A stretch of 64,000 nt of DNA from contig NZ_GL379778.1 of the NCBI RefSeq assembly GCF_000143765.1, positions 44,523-108,522 of the forward strand, given 5' to 3'. This document shows positions 44,827-53,209 of this stretch, piece after piece. Made by a program: the position numbers and the translations under genes. Position 1 is the stretch's first letter. Each line of letters begins with the position of its first letter. The notes beneath the pieces are model-generated. The model ran no database searches. It saw only the letters and a program-made list of their open reading frames with translations, and was not told where the DNA came from. Origin of the DNA: Sphingobacterium spiritivorum ATCC 33861 (lineage in GTDB: Bacteria; Bacteroidota; Bacteroidia; Sphingobacteriales; Sphingobacteriaceae).

Positions 44827-46002
44827 TTATTCTTCTATTTCATCTTTCAATTTATCAATAAACATCTTTGGATTCTTTCCAGCAAATAGTCCTTCCGTAG
44901 CGAATTCTTCAAGTAAACTTAATCCATAATCTATGCCTAGACCTATAGCTGGTTGAGCAGCTGCCCCAGTTAGCGCTCCAGCTGGTCCAGCAATAAGAGC
45001 TCCAAGCCCTGCACTTGCACCAAATAATAATGTATTTTTAATTACCCTACCTTGGAGTGAATTAAAAAATGTTTTAGATTCCTTTATTTCCGCAAGATAA
45101 GCTTCTGTAACTTCAGCAGAATTTTGATTTTCACCGACTTTATTAATCCAATTTCTAAAGAATTTTGCAGTTTTGAGATGTCTCAGTTTAAAAATGTCAG
45201 AAATTTCAAAACGATTATTTAGAAATATCTGTTGTAAATCGGGTGTATTTTCAATTCTAAGAATTTGGGAAGCACTCTCTCTAATTTGGTATGCTTTACC
45301 GATATTGTTGTAAACACTTTCAGCAACCTCAAACGTATTATATTTATTGTAACTTTTAAAAGAATTTTTGGAAATAACTCCCATTTCTAAAACAGAATGA
45401 GCTAATTCTAATAATTTCTTTCTTTCTTGTAATGACAAATGCTCTGGTTCTTTATCATATGGCAAGCCTAAATTATCTAATAAATTTGATTTATATGAAT
45501 CTATTACAAGACCACTAGCGCTGGTTCCTAAATCCATATTATCGGTAGTCAAATAGTAAGGAGCAATTACTCTTATTAGCTCTCTAGCTTTATTCCTAGC
45601 AAGATTGAAAGACTGCAGACCTAAGTATATATTTTTTTCTGGATCCAGATCTTCATCCACCAAAGTCCCGCCCACTAGAGGAGGCTGTCCATATATTACA
45701 TTTTCATCTATTGACCCATTTGAGAGCATCCTACCAGTTCCAGAACTAATAAATGTGGATTTAATTGACAATTTAATATATCCTGAACGAAAAAGTTTTT
45801 CAACTGTTGGAACTCCCAACTTTCTGATTAAAAATGTTAAAGTAAAATTATCCTTATCTGTACTAATTACTACATAATCAAAAAGTAATAATTGTTCAAA
45901 AAAAACAGCAAGAATTTGATTTTCTTCTTCAGGAGTAAATACAGGTTTCCTACCTAGAAATGAAGAGTTATTTATGTGGTTATTATATACAATATTTTTC
46001 AT
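44827..46002 (-). CDS. Hypothetical protein with C-terminal membrane hairpin
   Basis: A 391-residue protein without a signal peptide. Residues 1-320 are soluble, mixed and then helical (SLQERKKLLELAHSVLEMG, TAKFFRNWINKVGENQ). Residues about 325-365 (TLLFGASAGLGALIAGPAGALTGAAAQPAIGLGI) form a Gly/Ala-rich hydrophobic hairpin like those of membrane-inserting proteins. The last part is amphipathic. No family recognised. It is divergent from the two-gene nuclease module and sits next to the defence operon; a membrane-disrupting effector is one possibility. The AT-rich coding DNA suggests recent acquisition. Confidence 0.55.
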   Translation of the reverse strand: MKNIVYNNHINNSSFLGRKPVFTPEEENQILAVFFEQLLLFDYVVISTDKDNFTLTFLIRKLGVPTVEKLFRSGYIKLSIKSTFISSGTGRMLSNGSIDENVIYGQPPLVGGTLVDEDLDPEKNIYLGLQSFNLARNKARELIRVIAPYYLTTDNMDLGTSASGLVIDSYKSNLLDNLGLPYDKEPEHLSLQERKKLLELAHSVLEMGVISKNSFKSYNKYNTFEVAESVYNNIGKAYQIRESASQILRIENTPDLQQIFLNNRFEISDIFKLRHLKTAKFFRNWINKVGENQNSAEVTEAYLAEIKESKTFFNSLQGRVIKNTLLFGASAGLGALIAGPAGALTGAAAQPAIGLGIDYGLSLLEEFATEGLFAGKNPKMFIDKLKDEIEE

Positions 46003-46069
46003 TGAAAAATCTAAAAATTAAAATATTAGGATTAGAAGTAAATATATGTTAATTTATTTTGTATGTAAA

Positions 46070-46153
46070 TACGGGATCCCGTAATAATAACTAATTTTTT
46101 ATGTTCAAATTAGTTTACAAAAATTGAATAGATTTGTTACTATAGTCACTATA
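46070..46153. promoter_or_regulatory. Palindromes in the divergent promoter region
   Basis: A perfect 14-bp palindrome TACGGGATCCCGTA (46070-46083) and a smaller one TATAG-TCA-CTATA (46141-46153) lie between the two divergent genes. They are candidate operators for control of either side. Confidence 0.4.
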
Positions 46154-46209
46154 ACCATAATATAGGCCTACAAGCCTTTATTGTATTATGAAAATCAAAT
46201 AGATACTAC

Positions 46210-48210
46210 ATGAACACATATATGGAGGGTAGAGAAATACTGAAAAATGATGCCAGTTTACTATCTGCATTAGAAAACTTAGTTGAAAAACAAATGGAGT
46301 TAAAGGAAGTAATACTTTCGCCAAAAGATTTTACTCCAAATGAATTATTGTTTGAAAAATCAATTCTAAAAAGTGCCGATAGTGGTTATTTGATAGAAAA
46401 TATCAGCATTGTTGCAATGGTATTTTTAGATAAATATATTTCTAAGTTTAATTTCGCCTATACTACCGATTTCCATGTAACTTTTGATTTTTTAAATAGT
46501 ATTGGTAGAGACTTTAAGAAAAGTGGATTTGTAAACTATCATAGAGAATTAAAAAAAGAATATTGGAAAGTAGCTGTTTTTGATTCTAATAAAAAATTAG
46601 CAACTGATTTCAATGATTTTATCAGTTCCTTTCAAAAAGATAAACTTGTTAGAGAGTTTCATTCTTTTAATGAAGCATATAATGAATTATTACCCCTTTT
46701 AGATATTCCTAATAATATACTCTATGATAATACTGAAAAACTATTAACACTTTTAGGTAGCAATGCAACATACAATCATAATACTGGAAGAGTACTGATA
46801 GCAATCAAAGAAAAATGCCGATTAGAAAAGAATTTTGGACGGACTATGTTGAATACAGCATTAGAAGAAAAGAAACTAAATGATTCTATTATTTCTCCAA
46901 TTGTGTGTGGTACATATGAAAACGAAGGTATAGATTTTTATAATGAATGCTTGAAGCCAAAGGAAAGTATAGAGGACCTTCAGTCCTCTATATTTATTGG
47001 ATTATCAAATGTTGATAATATTGGTCTTACTGAGACGACCTTATTTATCGAATTATATGATAAATATTCTGCAAATCCCAACCTTGCAATTGCTTTTCTG
47101 AAAATGTTATTTGCAATATTAAGATCCAATAATAAGTATGAGAATGCATTTATAGAAGATTGTTTTGCTAGAATATCTTCCTTTACTTGGAATAAAGATA
47201 CTGCGTATTTTCTACTAACAGAATTGCCTTTCATGGATAAATATGAAACTGAGCGGTTGGAAATAGTTCTGAAAATAATAAATGAAGAATATTTTGATTC
47301 TCAAATTCATATGCACCATGTATCTTTCTTCGCAGCAAATCTAAAACAAATAGAATCACGTAAGCAGGTGATAAGAGCTATCGCTTTAGCCAGACCTTTT
47401 GTAAGTATTTCTAAACCTTTTCAATCTTTCTTATATGACATAGATAGAGGGGAATTGGAGAAAATAATCATTGAACTATTGATAGATAACAACAGCTCTA
47501 TAAGAGCTGTTGGATATGATTTTTTCAATAATATTACTATTGTAGACAGAGAGCCATTTAGACCAAATATTCTACATTTAGAACCTATTGAGCAGTATAA
47601 ACTTTGGGTATCACTTACACAGAGTAATAAAGAGCCTAAGTACATTATACCTTGCTTAGTACAATTGTTTGATTCAACATCAGAAACTGTCAAAGAGCTC
47701 TTTATCTGTAAGCTTGAATGTTATTCTGAAAATTTTGGTGATACTCTTATTACAGAACTTGAAAATAATATAAATCATAATAATCCGGAACATTTAAGAA
47801 TTATAGAAAGAATACGCTTGTACAAACAGGATTTTTATAAAAACAACATTGAAATTAAATATGGAATAAAAGAACTGAATCCATATTATACCCACTATAA
47901 ATTATTCAGGGATTTTGGAATATCAGCCCGTGAAAGTATGAGTAAGTCTATTAGTAAAGGTATGGAAGAAGATAGTTTTCTAAAAATATTTAGTGGTAGC
48001 ACTATTCAGCTTTCCAAAGGTGGGGGATTTAAATTATCAGGAAGGAAGGAGATTTCTAAATTGGGGCTATTCGAAAGTAGCATTATATTTCCTAGGGAAT
48101 ATTTCATATTCCCTACAAAATATGAATCAGAAGAATTCAAACATATGCATAATGATTGGGAATCAGAAGAATTTGCTGAAATTGAAAAACTGATAGAAAA
48201 TGAGCAGTAA
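46210..48210 (+). CDS. Large helical protein of unknown function, partner of a nuclease
   Basis: A 666-residue soluble protein, predicted mostly helical with repeat-like segments (ETTLFIELYDKYSANPNLAIAF, GELEKIIIELLIDNNSSIRAVGYDFFNN), which resembles HEAT-type helical repeats and suggests a scaffold or sensor. No catalytic motif is recognised. The stop codon lies inside the next gene (11-bp overlap), so the two proteins are made together and probably act together. The next gene encodes a PD-(D/E)XK nuclease-like protein. AT-rich coding DNA. Function otherwise unknown. Confidence 0.65.
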   Translation: MNTYMEGREILKNDASLLSALENLVEKQMELKEVILSPKDFTPNELLFEKSILKSADSGYLIENISIVAMVFLDKYISKFNFAYTTDFHVTFDFLNSIGRDFKKSGFVNYHRELKKEYWKVAVFDSNKKLATDFNDFISSFQKDKLVREFHSFNEAYNELLPLLDIPNNILYDNTEKLLTLLGSNATYNHNTGRVLIAIKEKCRLEKNFGRTMLNTALEEKKLNDSIISPIVCGTYENEGIDFYNECLKPKESIEDLQSSIFIGLSNVDNIGLTETTLFIELYDKYSANPNLAIAFLKMLFAILRSNNKYENAFIEDCFARISSFTWNKDTAYFLLTELPFMDKYETERLEIVLKIINEEYFDSQIHMHHVSFFAANLKQIESRKQVIRAIALARPFVSISKPFQSFLYDIDRGELEKIIIELLIDNNSSIRAVGYDFFNNITIVDREPFRPNILHLEPIEQYKLWVSLTQSNKEPKYIIPCLVQLFDSTSETVKELFICKLECYSENFGDTLITELENNINHNNPEHLRIIERIRLYKQDFYKNNIEIKYGIKELNPYYTHYKLFRDFGISARESMSKSISKGMEEDSFLKIFSGSTIQLSKGGGFKLSGRKEISKLGLFESSIIFPREYFIFPTKYESEEFKHMHNDWESEEFAEIEKLIENEQ

Positions 48211-49921
48211 TAATCTAATTGTACAGCAATATTTGAGTTCTCTAAAAGAGGATGCAGAGTTGGATTATCTCTTTCCACGGTTAATAAATCTCATGGGATT
48301 CAGAATAGTTCAGACGGCAAAAGAAGCCAAAGGTCAATCACAATATGGGAAAGATATCATAGCTATAGGAAAAGATGAAAGTGGTAAAAAATACAGATGG
48401 TATTTTGAATTAAAGGGATACGCAGATAAGGATATAACAGATAAAAACTTTTCTAAAACTGATGGGATACGAGAATCCATTATTGAAGCAAAAGATACTG
48501 CATTCAATGATTCCAGTATTCCAGAATTCAATAATCTACCTATCAAAATAGTATTAGTCCATAATGGGGTGATGAAGGCTAATATTAAACCTACTTTTGA
48601 CGGTTTTATTTCCAGGGAATTCAAGGATGAAGAATTTGAATTTGACCGATGGGATATTTATTATCTAACAGATTTATTCAGCAGGTACTTATTCAGTGAA
48701 TATCTATTAATAGATGGCGAAAGCAATAGATTATTTAAAAAGACATTAGCATTCCTAGATACACCAGACAATGACTATGGTGATTTTAAAAGACTTGTCA
48801 ATTTACAATTTGATAAAATACAATCGATAAGAGGCCGGGCATTAAGTAAATTATTTGCAACTCTAGGCTTGTTGGAAACTTTGGTCTTTCATTATAGTAA
48901 AGAAAACAATAATCTTATAGCTGCTAAAGAGTGTTCTAAATATCTAATATTATATACATGGAGTTGGATATTGAGAAACAAATTAGAAAAGAAGAAAACT
49001 ATTCTTCACGAATTTGATATATTGTTAAATATCCAGCTCTCTATTTTTAATGCTTATTTCAGCAGAACATTTGAAGTAGCCAGAATTAAAGATGGATTGT
49101 TCGCTGAAAATGGGAATTTATTTGAACGTATTGGATATCCATTAAGATGCTTTGAATATCTTGATGATACGGTTTATCTCTGTAGACTAAGAAGTTATAT
49201 TTATAGAAGTAAAACAAATGAAAGATCTGCTATACTTTTGAAGCATAAACAGAAAGATCTTATTATTGAATTGGTGCGGAATAATTCCGGCTTTTACAGA
49301 CCTGTTATTGATAACCAATCTATACCTATTGTTCAGCTGCTACTATTTTTTCTGAATAGTGAAACAAGGAAAAAGGATTTAGATTTTATAAGTAACTATA
49401 TCTTTAAAATAATCAATAATGTGACTATTGAAAAGCTAAAACATGACTTATTACCTGAAATACGAAATAATCTTGCTTTAGTTGTAGAAGCCGCTGCTAC
49501 TAATAGTAAACCGGAAGATTACTGTGATTCTTCATCTATACTTTTGGCTATTTTACTAGAATTAACTGTAGTCTTCAATTCGGAACCAATGTTTAAGGAA
49601 GTTTTAAAATATATAGATAAGGATCTTAGTTTACAAATCGTATCTATAGATACCGATGAATATGATGTTGAACAATTGTTGTTTGAAAAACATTTGCATT
49701 ATGAATATTATGTAGATTGTATTGAGAGAGTCTCGGATGGAAGTAAATTATTGAAGGATGAAAAGGATTATGAAGGGTTTAAAAAATCTATAGTGGGAAA
49801 GAAAATACCTATACCTGTGTATAGAACTGATAGCGCAGGGCTTCCTTTTTTACGTTATCTTGCTCATAGCTACTTTAAAAATGAAATCTTACCTGAAGAA
49901 TGGAGGATTTTTATAAAATAG
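48200..49921 (+). CDS. PD-(D/E)XK nuclease-like protein, effector candidate
   Basis: A 573-residue protein. The N-terminal domain (1-170) has the restriction-endonuclease pattern: a helix LDYLFPRLINLMGFRIVQTA, then GKDIIAIG with Asp52 and YFELKGY with Glu70 and Lys72, and further strands IKIVLVHNG and RWDIYYLTDLF. This is a Mrr/Cap4-type PD-(D/E)XK core. The remaining 400 residues are helical and not recognised. It overlaps the upstream 666-residue gene by 11 bp. A two-protein DNA-targeting defence unit is inferred from the nuclease, the coupling and the neighbourhood. Confidence 0.7.
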   Translation: MSSNNLIVQQYLSSLKEDAELDYLFPRLINLMGFRIVQTAKEAKGQSQYGKDIIAIGKDESGKKYRWYFELKGYADKDITDKNFSKTDGIRESIIEAKDTAFNDSSIPEFNNLPIKIVLVHNGVMKANIKPTFDGFISREFKDEEFEFDRWDIYYLTDLFSRYLFSEYLLIDGESNRLFKKTLAFLDTPDNDYGDFKRLVNLQFDKIQSIRGRALSKLFATLGLLETLVFHYSKENNNLIAAKECSKYLILYTWSWILRNKLEKKKTILHEFDILLNIQLSIFNAYFSRTFEVARIKDGLFAENGNLFERIGYPLRCFEYLDDTVYLCRLRSYIYRSKTNERSAILLKHKQKDLIIELVRNNSGFYRPVIDNQSIPIVQLLLFFLNSETRKKDLDFISNYIFKIINNVTIEKLKHDLLPEIRNNLALVVEAAATNSKPEDYCDSSSILLAILLELTVVFNSEPMFKEVLKYIDKDLSLQIVSIDTDEYDVEQLLFEKHLHYEYYVDCIERVSDGSKLLKDEKDYEGFKKSIVGKKIPIPVYRTDSAGLPFLRYLAHSYFKNEILPEEWRIFIK

Positions 49922-49977
49922 TGACTACTATAATATCTGATTAATAGGAAGCTACTACTCTACTCAGTATCTGTATG

Positions 49978-50004
49978 ATAGTAGTTGGATAATCCAACTA
50001 CTAT
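49978..50004. terminator. Bidirectional terminator
   Basis: Perfect 12-bp stem ATAGTAGTTGGA/TCCAACTACTAT with a 3-base loop TAA, T-rich on both sides. It lies between the convergent nuclease gene and the XRE regulator gene. Confidence 0.65.
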
Positions 50005-50017
50005 TATTCTATCACAT

Positions 50018-50437
50018 TTATTTCTGTATCAACTTCTCCAATCTGTCTATCATTTCTTTTTGCTGCTGGAGCATCCGTTCGTAAAGTTCAACCATTTTAT
50101 CAAGAGGATTGAAGGTACATTCATTATTATATTGATAGCCTGCTACATTAGTAACGCCAGGGTTTGAACCCTCGTAATTATTTTGAATATTTACAATGGC
50201 TTTTTCTTCATCAAAATTCTGGATTGCTTCTACAGGGATTTTTAAAACGGCAGAAATCTGCTGAAGCAGCTGAGCTTCGATGGTTTCTTTCTGCTCTAAC
50301 AGGGAAACTTTTTGCTGATTCCAATCTTCACCAAGTTCGTAGGCTAAGGCATCCTGCTTGATGCCGAGCATTTCACGGAAGCGCTTTACATTGCGCCCCT
50401 GATGTATTTTGTGGTTTGGATGTATAGTATCTGTCAT
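50018..50437 (-). CDS. XRE-family transcriptional regulator
   Basis: About 139 residues from the ATG at 50437 (MTDTIHPNHKIHQGRN); the in-frame start 11 codons upstream is less likely. The N-terminal helix-turn-helix is VKRFREMLGIKQDALAYELGEDWNQQKVSLLEQ, followed by a linker with VPVEAIQNFDEE. The C-terminus (LDKMVELYERMLQQQKEMIDRLEKLIQ) is a coiled coil for dimerisation. It is divergent from the SymE-like genes and may control them or the element's core genes. Confidence 0.8.
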   Translation of the reverse strand: MTDTIHPNHKIHQGRNVKRFREMLGIKQDALAYELGEDWNQQKVSLLEQKETIEAQLLQQISAVLKIPVEAIQNFDEEKAIVNIQNNYEGSNPGVTNVAGYQYNNECTFNPLDKMVELYERMLQQQKEMIDRLEKLIQK

Positions 50438-50516
50438 AGCAGCGAATTTAATTCTTTTGTAAGGAAGCAAAATACAAAATTTTCCGTTATTAACCTGTAA
50501 TTAACAGAATTAGTTA

Positions 50517-50569
50517 TGTAAAATACATACTCACTATGTAGGTTACATACGGGTTATTGGGCTACTTTG
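50517..50569 (+). promoter_or_regulatory. Upstream region of the first SymE-like gene
   Basis: Carries TAAAATACATACTCACTATG and GTAGGTTAC, repeated in diverged form before the second SymE-like gene. A TAnTTTG-like -7 sequence (TACTTTG, 50563-50569) lies 18 bp before the start codon. Confidence 0.45.
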
Positions 50570-50586
50570 CTGAAAACGCATTGATT

Positions 50587-50859
50587 ATGAATATAAAAAA
50601 AGCATCCCGAACACCGTACAGGAACAAAGGTAAGCTATTGGAGACACGTCGTATTACGGTTTGCCGTAAAGTGCTGGAAAAAAGAAATGATTACGGACGT
50701 TATAATCCTGTGATTACGCTCACGGGCAAATGGCTTTGGGAAAGTGGCTTTAAGGGCGGTGATAAGCTGGCTCTGAAAGTATATGAAAAGAGGATCGTGA
50801 TTGAAATAGAAATGTCGGGAGAAGAGTTCTATAAGGATGTATATGACGGATTTGGGTGA
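50587..50859 (+). CDS. SymE-like protein, copy 1
   Basis: About 90 residues from the ATG at 50587. The core RRITVCRKVLEKRNDYGRYNPVITLTGKWLWESGFKGGDKLALKVYEKRIVIEI has the SymE pattern GKWL-x-x-x-GF-x-x-G and an AbrB-like swapped-hairpin end. In E. coli, SymE is an SOS-induced toxin held off by an antisense RNA. Here two tandem copies lie at the island's edge; whether they are toxic or regulate DNA is unknown. The ATG choice removes 10 upstream residues. Confidence 0.75.
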   Translation: MNIKKASRTPYRNKGKLLETRRITVCRKVLEKRNDYGRYNPVITLTGKWLWESGFKGGDKLALKVYEKRIVIEIEMSGEEFYKDVYDGFG

Positions 50860-50898
50860 TGTATAATGATGTACAGGGTGTAAATAACATTCTCATTT

Positions 50899-50952
50899 GT
50901 ATAAAATACAGATTCATAATGTAGGTTACGGATTGTATATGCCTGTAATTTG
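50899..50952 (+). promoter_or_regulatory. Upstream region of the second SymE-like gene
   Basis: Carries ATAAAATACAGATTCATAAT followed by GTAGGTTAC, matching the region before the first copy, and a TAATTTG sequence at 50946-50952, 19 bp before the start codon. This shows that promoter and gene were duplicated together. Confidence 0.45.
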
Positions 50953-50970
50953 TAGGAAAACACTGTGCTT

Positions 50971-51339
50971 ATGAATACACATAAAACGCATCCGGAAAAG
51001 CTGGATGAAAATAAACTGTTGGAAAAACGTCGTCTTACGGTGTCTGCTGTGATCGTGAATGATGGCTATCGTAAGGATGACTATGCCTGCAAGATTCTGC
51101 TGCTGGGCAAATGGGTCAGGAAATGCGGACTGGATGCGGGGGATAAACTGACGGTGGAGGTATTTGAGAACAGGATCGTGATCGAGAAAGAGAAACCTGG
51201 TATGGTAGATCCTAAATTTCTGGAACGGGAACAAAGAGCTAGTGACAGAGCGCTAAGGAAGAAACTAAAGGAAATGCTGAGTCCGGATATATTTGAAGAC
51301 CTGATTATAAAAGGTGGAGAGATCTTTATCAAAACTTAA
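50971..51339 (+). CDS. SymE-like protein, copy 2
   Basis: About 122 residues from the ATG at 50971. RRLTVSAVIVNDGYRKDDYACKILLLGKWVRKCGLDAGDKLTVEVFENRIVIEKE matches copy 1 in order and spacing, with GKWVRKCGLDAGDK in place of GKWLWESGFKGGDK. It has an added charged C-terminal extension of about 45 residues (EREQRASDRALRKKLKEMLSPDIFED) absent from copy 1. It starts 112 bp after copy 1 with its own copy of the promoter region. Confidence 0.75.
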   Translation: MNTHKTHPEKLDENKLLEKRRLTVSAVIVNDGYRKDDYACKILLLGKWVRKCGLDAGDKLTVEVFENRIVIEKEKPGMVDPKFLEREQRASDRALRKKLKEMLSPDIFEDLIIKGGEIFIKT

Positions 51340-51342
51340 GAA

Positions 51343-51405
51343 GCGGTGGCGGAGTGGTAGATTGTAATAGTGGAATCGGATCGGATTTTCATCTCCGCCA
51401 ACCGC
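51343..51405. other. Long hairpin after the second SymE-like gene
   Basis: Arms GCGGTGGCGGAG (51343-51354) and CTCCGCCAACCGC (51393-51405) pair over 12 bp with one bulged A, enclosing a 38-base loop. It begins 3 bp after the SymE stop and ends 12 bp before the stop of the convergent DnaC-like gene. It lacks a T tract, so it is not a simple terminator. A structured RNA, antisense RNA or tRNA-like remnant are possible. Confidence 0.4.
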
Positions 51406-51416
51406 AGGATATTAAT

Positions 51417-52094
51417 TTACTTTCTCTTGTCCCGTGCATCATTGGGGAATGCGATGAGATTGAACAGTTCACGCATGCGACTGCGTACACGGTTGCCATA
51501 GTAAGCCTCGATCTCGGAAGCGGACAGATTGGTGGTAATGTGTGTCTGTAGCTGCCGGCTAATGTAGAGGTCGTACCGGGAGAGGATAATCTCTGCCATG
51601 ATATTGCATTCGTTGCCATAATATTTGAGATTGTTCTCTACTCCGAGGTCATCAAAACAGTAATTGCGGGTGCTGGGTTCGTAGAGTTTGCCTTTGCTAT
51701 AGCGGTGAATGACTTCGTAGCCGTCCTGTATAAATTCGAAGCTGATATCTCTACAGGATTTGATAAAGTATTTATTAACGGGTTGGGTGATATAGCGCAT
51801 GAGGGTGATAAGGGTGGTCTTGCCACAGCCTATAGGACCTGAAAGAAGTAGTCCCTTGTCCAGGCTGATGTGTGCCTGATCGCAGGTGAGCTGATCCCGT
51901 AGAAAATAGGCAGTGAGCTGTATAATGAGGGGATGATCCTGTGTCTGGAAGTGAAAGGATGATCCGAATAGTTCTTTGCCTTTTTCTTCGAGCATTCGCA
52001 GGATCTGCGGATAGTCATAAGGGCTCTGCGTAGTTTTTTCCTGTGGTGGTACTGAGGTTGCGGGTTCTGTCTGATGTTGGTGTGGTATATCCAT
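51417..52094 (-). CDS. DnaC/IstB-like AAA+ ATPase
   Basis: A 225-residue ATPase with a P-loop LLSGPIGCGKTTLI, a Walker B-like NYCFDDLGVE, sensor-like ITTNLSASEIEAYYGNRVRSRMRELFNLI. It resembles helicase loaders (DnaC, IstB) and would help to load the host helicase on the element's DNA. It overlaps the winged-helix protein gene by 80 bp in another frame; an internal Met at about residue 34 would remove most of the overlap. Typical of Bacteroidota mobile elements. Confidence 0.8.
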   Translation of the reverse strand: MDIPHQHQTEPATSVPPQEKTTQSPYDYPQILRMLEEKGKELFGSSFHFQTQDHPLIIQLTAYFLRDQLTCDQAHISLDKGLLLSGPIGCGKTTLITLMRYITQPVNKYFIKSCRDISFEFIQDGYEVIHRYSKGKLYEPSTRNYCFDDLGVENNLKYYGNECNIMAEIILSRYDLYISRQLQTHITTNLSASEIEAYYGNRVRSRMRELFNLIAFPNDARDKRK

Positions 52095-52833
52095 GATTGT
52101 TGTATTTTGGGGTGTTGAGTATCCAGTTGCGGGCAGCTGCCTGCCAGTCTTTCATGGGTGTCTTGCCTCCGACAAGCCATCCGTTGCTGGAAAAGTAATT
52201 GTAAAATTTATCGGCTTCGACTTCCGGATAATCTTTTGTCCGGAAATATTCTTTTAGTTCGCTGAGTTCGGGCGGTGTGAAACCTTTCTTTTTTGCGCGC
52301 AACTTTTTTTCTTTGGAAGTGTCCGGAGGGTGGTGCTGCTGATCTGGCTGTATTTCCTGTTCAGGATCGCTGGCTTGTGTGTATCCGTTTTCATTGTTTA
52401 GTGGGTTTGTATTGTTTATACTGTTTACAGAAGGTATCAGTGCTTGTTCAGTACTTGTCTGTGAGGTGGTACAATGGTTGTCTGTAGCTTGTCTGCCGGG
52501 AGGTTCAGTATTTGATCTGGATCTGCTAACGGGCTTCAGTTCGTCCGAAAAATTGAGCATGTAGACCTGGCTTCCTTTGAACGGATTGTAAGATGGCTGA
52601 TAATTGATATATCCGAGGGCGTGCAGATTTTTGAGACACTTGTGATAGGTGGCTTTGGAGCTGATCTTGCTGATACGCATGATCTCGTCCCGGGATATGC
52701 TGATGGGATTACGAAACCGATTGAAGTTCCAGAACTGAAAGAGCGCTATATACAGGCTGATATGGGTGGGATTGAGTACCTGATCGGGTGCTACTTTCTC
52801 GAAGAATGCGGTGAGGTGTCTGATGTAATTCAT
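52015..52833 (-). CDS. Winged-helix protein of the replication/initiation type
   Basis: A 272-residue protein. Its N-terminal 80 residues form a winged helix (TKATYHKCLKNLHALGYI-like stretch, here SKATYHKCLKNLHALGYINYQP). A low-complexity linker rich in Asn, Ser, Pro and Gln follows (100-175), then a C-terminal helical part KGFTPPELSELKEYFRTKDYPEVEADKFYNYFSSNGWLVGGKTPMKDWQAAARNW, similar to the C-terminus of phage replisome organisers. It overlaps its neighbours on both sides, showing one operon with the DnaC-like protein. Confidence 0.75.
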   Translation of the reverse strand: MNYIRHLTAFFEKVAPDQVLNPTHISLYIALFQFWNFNRFRNPISISRDEIMRISKISSKATYHKCLKNLHALGYINYQPSYNPFKGSQVYMLNFSDELKPVSRSRSNTEPPGRQATDNHCTTSQTSTEQALIPSVNSINNTNPLNNENGYTQASDPEQEIQPDQQHHPPDTSKEKKLRAKKKGFTPPELSELKEYFRTKDYPEVEADKFYNYFSSNGWLVGGKTPMKDWQAAARNWILNTPKYNNHGYTTPTSDRTRNLSTTTGKNYAEPL

Positions 52834-53123
52834 AGGAGTGGCTTTTTGTTTCGGAATGCGATGACTTTGTTGTCATTGAGGAGCTTGTCTATGTCCTGAT
52901 GATCGTAATACATTGTGCCGCCTACTCTGGTATAGGATAATGTGCCGTTGATGCGGAGATTCTGCAATGTGCCGGAGGATATATTGAGGAGCTTGCGGAC
53001 TTCTGCTGATTTGAGCCATTTTTTGTTTTGATTGGGCTTGCCTTGTATAAGCTCCCGAAGATCGTCTAACAGCCGGGTACGGAACTCGTTGAGGTCTTCA
53101 CGTGTGATTATTTCTACTGCCAT
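52830..53123 (-). CDS. Excisionase-like HTH_17 protein
   Basis: A 97-residue protein. Residues 35-85 (KWLKSAEVRKLLNISSGTLQNLRINGTLSYTRVGGTMYYDHQDIDKLL) form the MerR-like winged helix of the HTH_17 family used by excisionases and element regulators. It overlaps the winged-helix protein gene by 4 bp and lies near RteC and the integrase. A role in excision or in control of the replication genes is inferred. Confidence 0.8.
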   Translation of the reverse strand: MAVEIITREDLNEFRTRLLDDLRELIQGKPNQNKKWLKSAEVRKLLNISSGTLQNLRINGTLSYTRVGGTMYYDHQDIDKLLNDNKVIAFRNKKPLL

Positions 53124-53209
53124 AACATTTTGTTTAGTGGATTATGGTACAAATGTGTATGCTTTGCGGGGATTTATTTCACAACGGGGATGGTGTTGTG
53201 TGTGATTTT

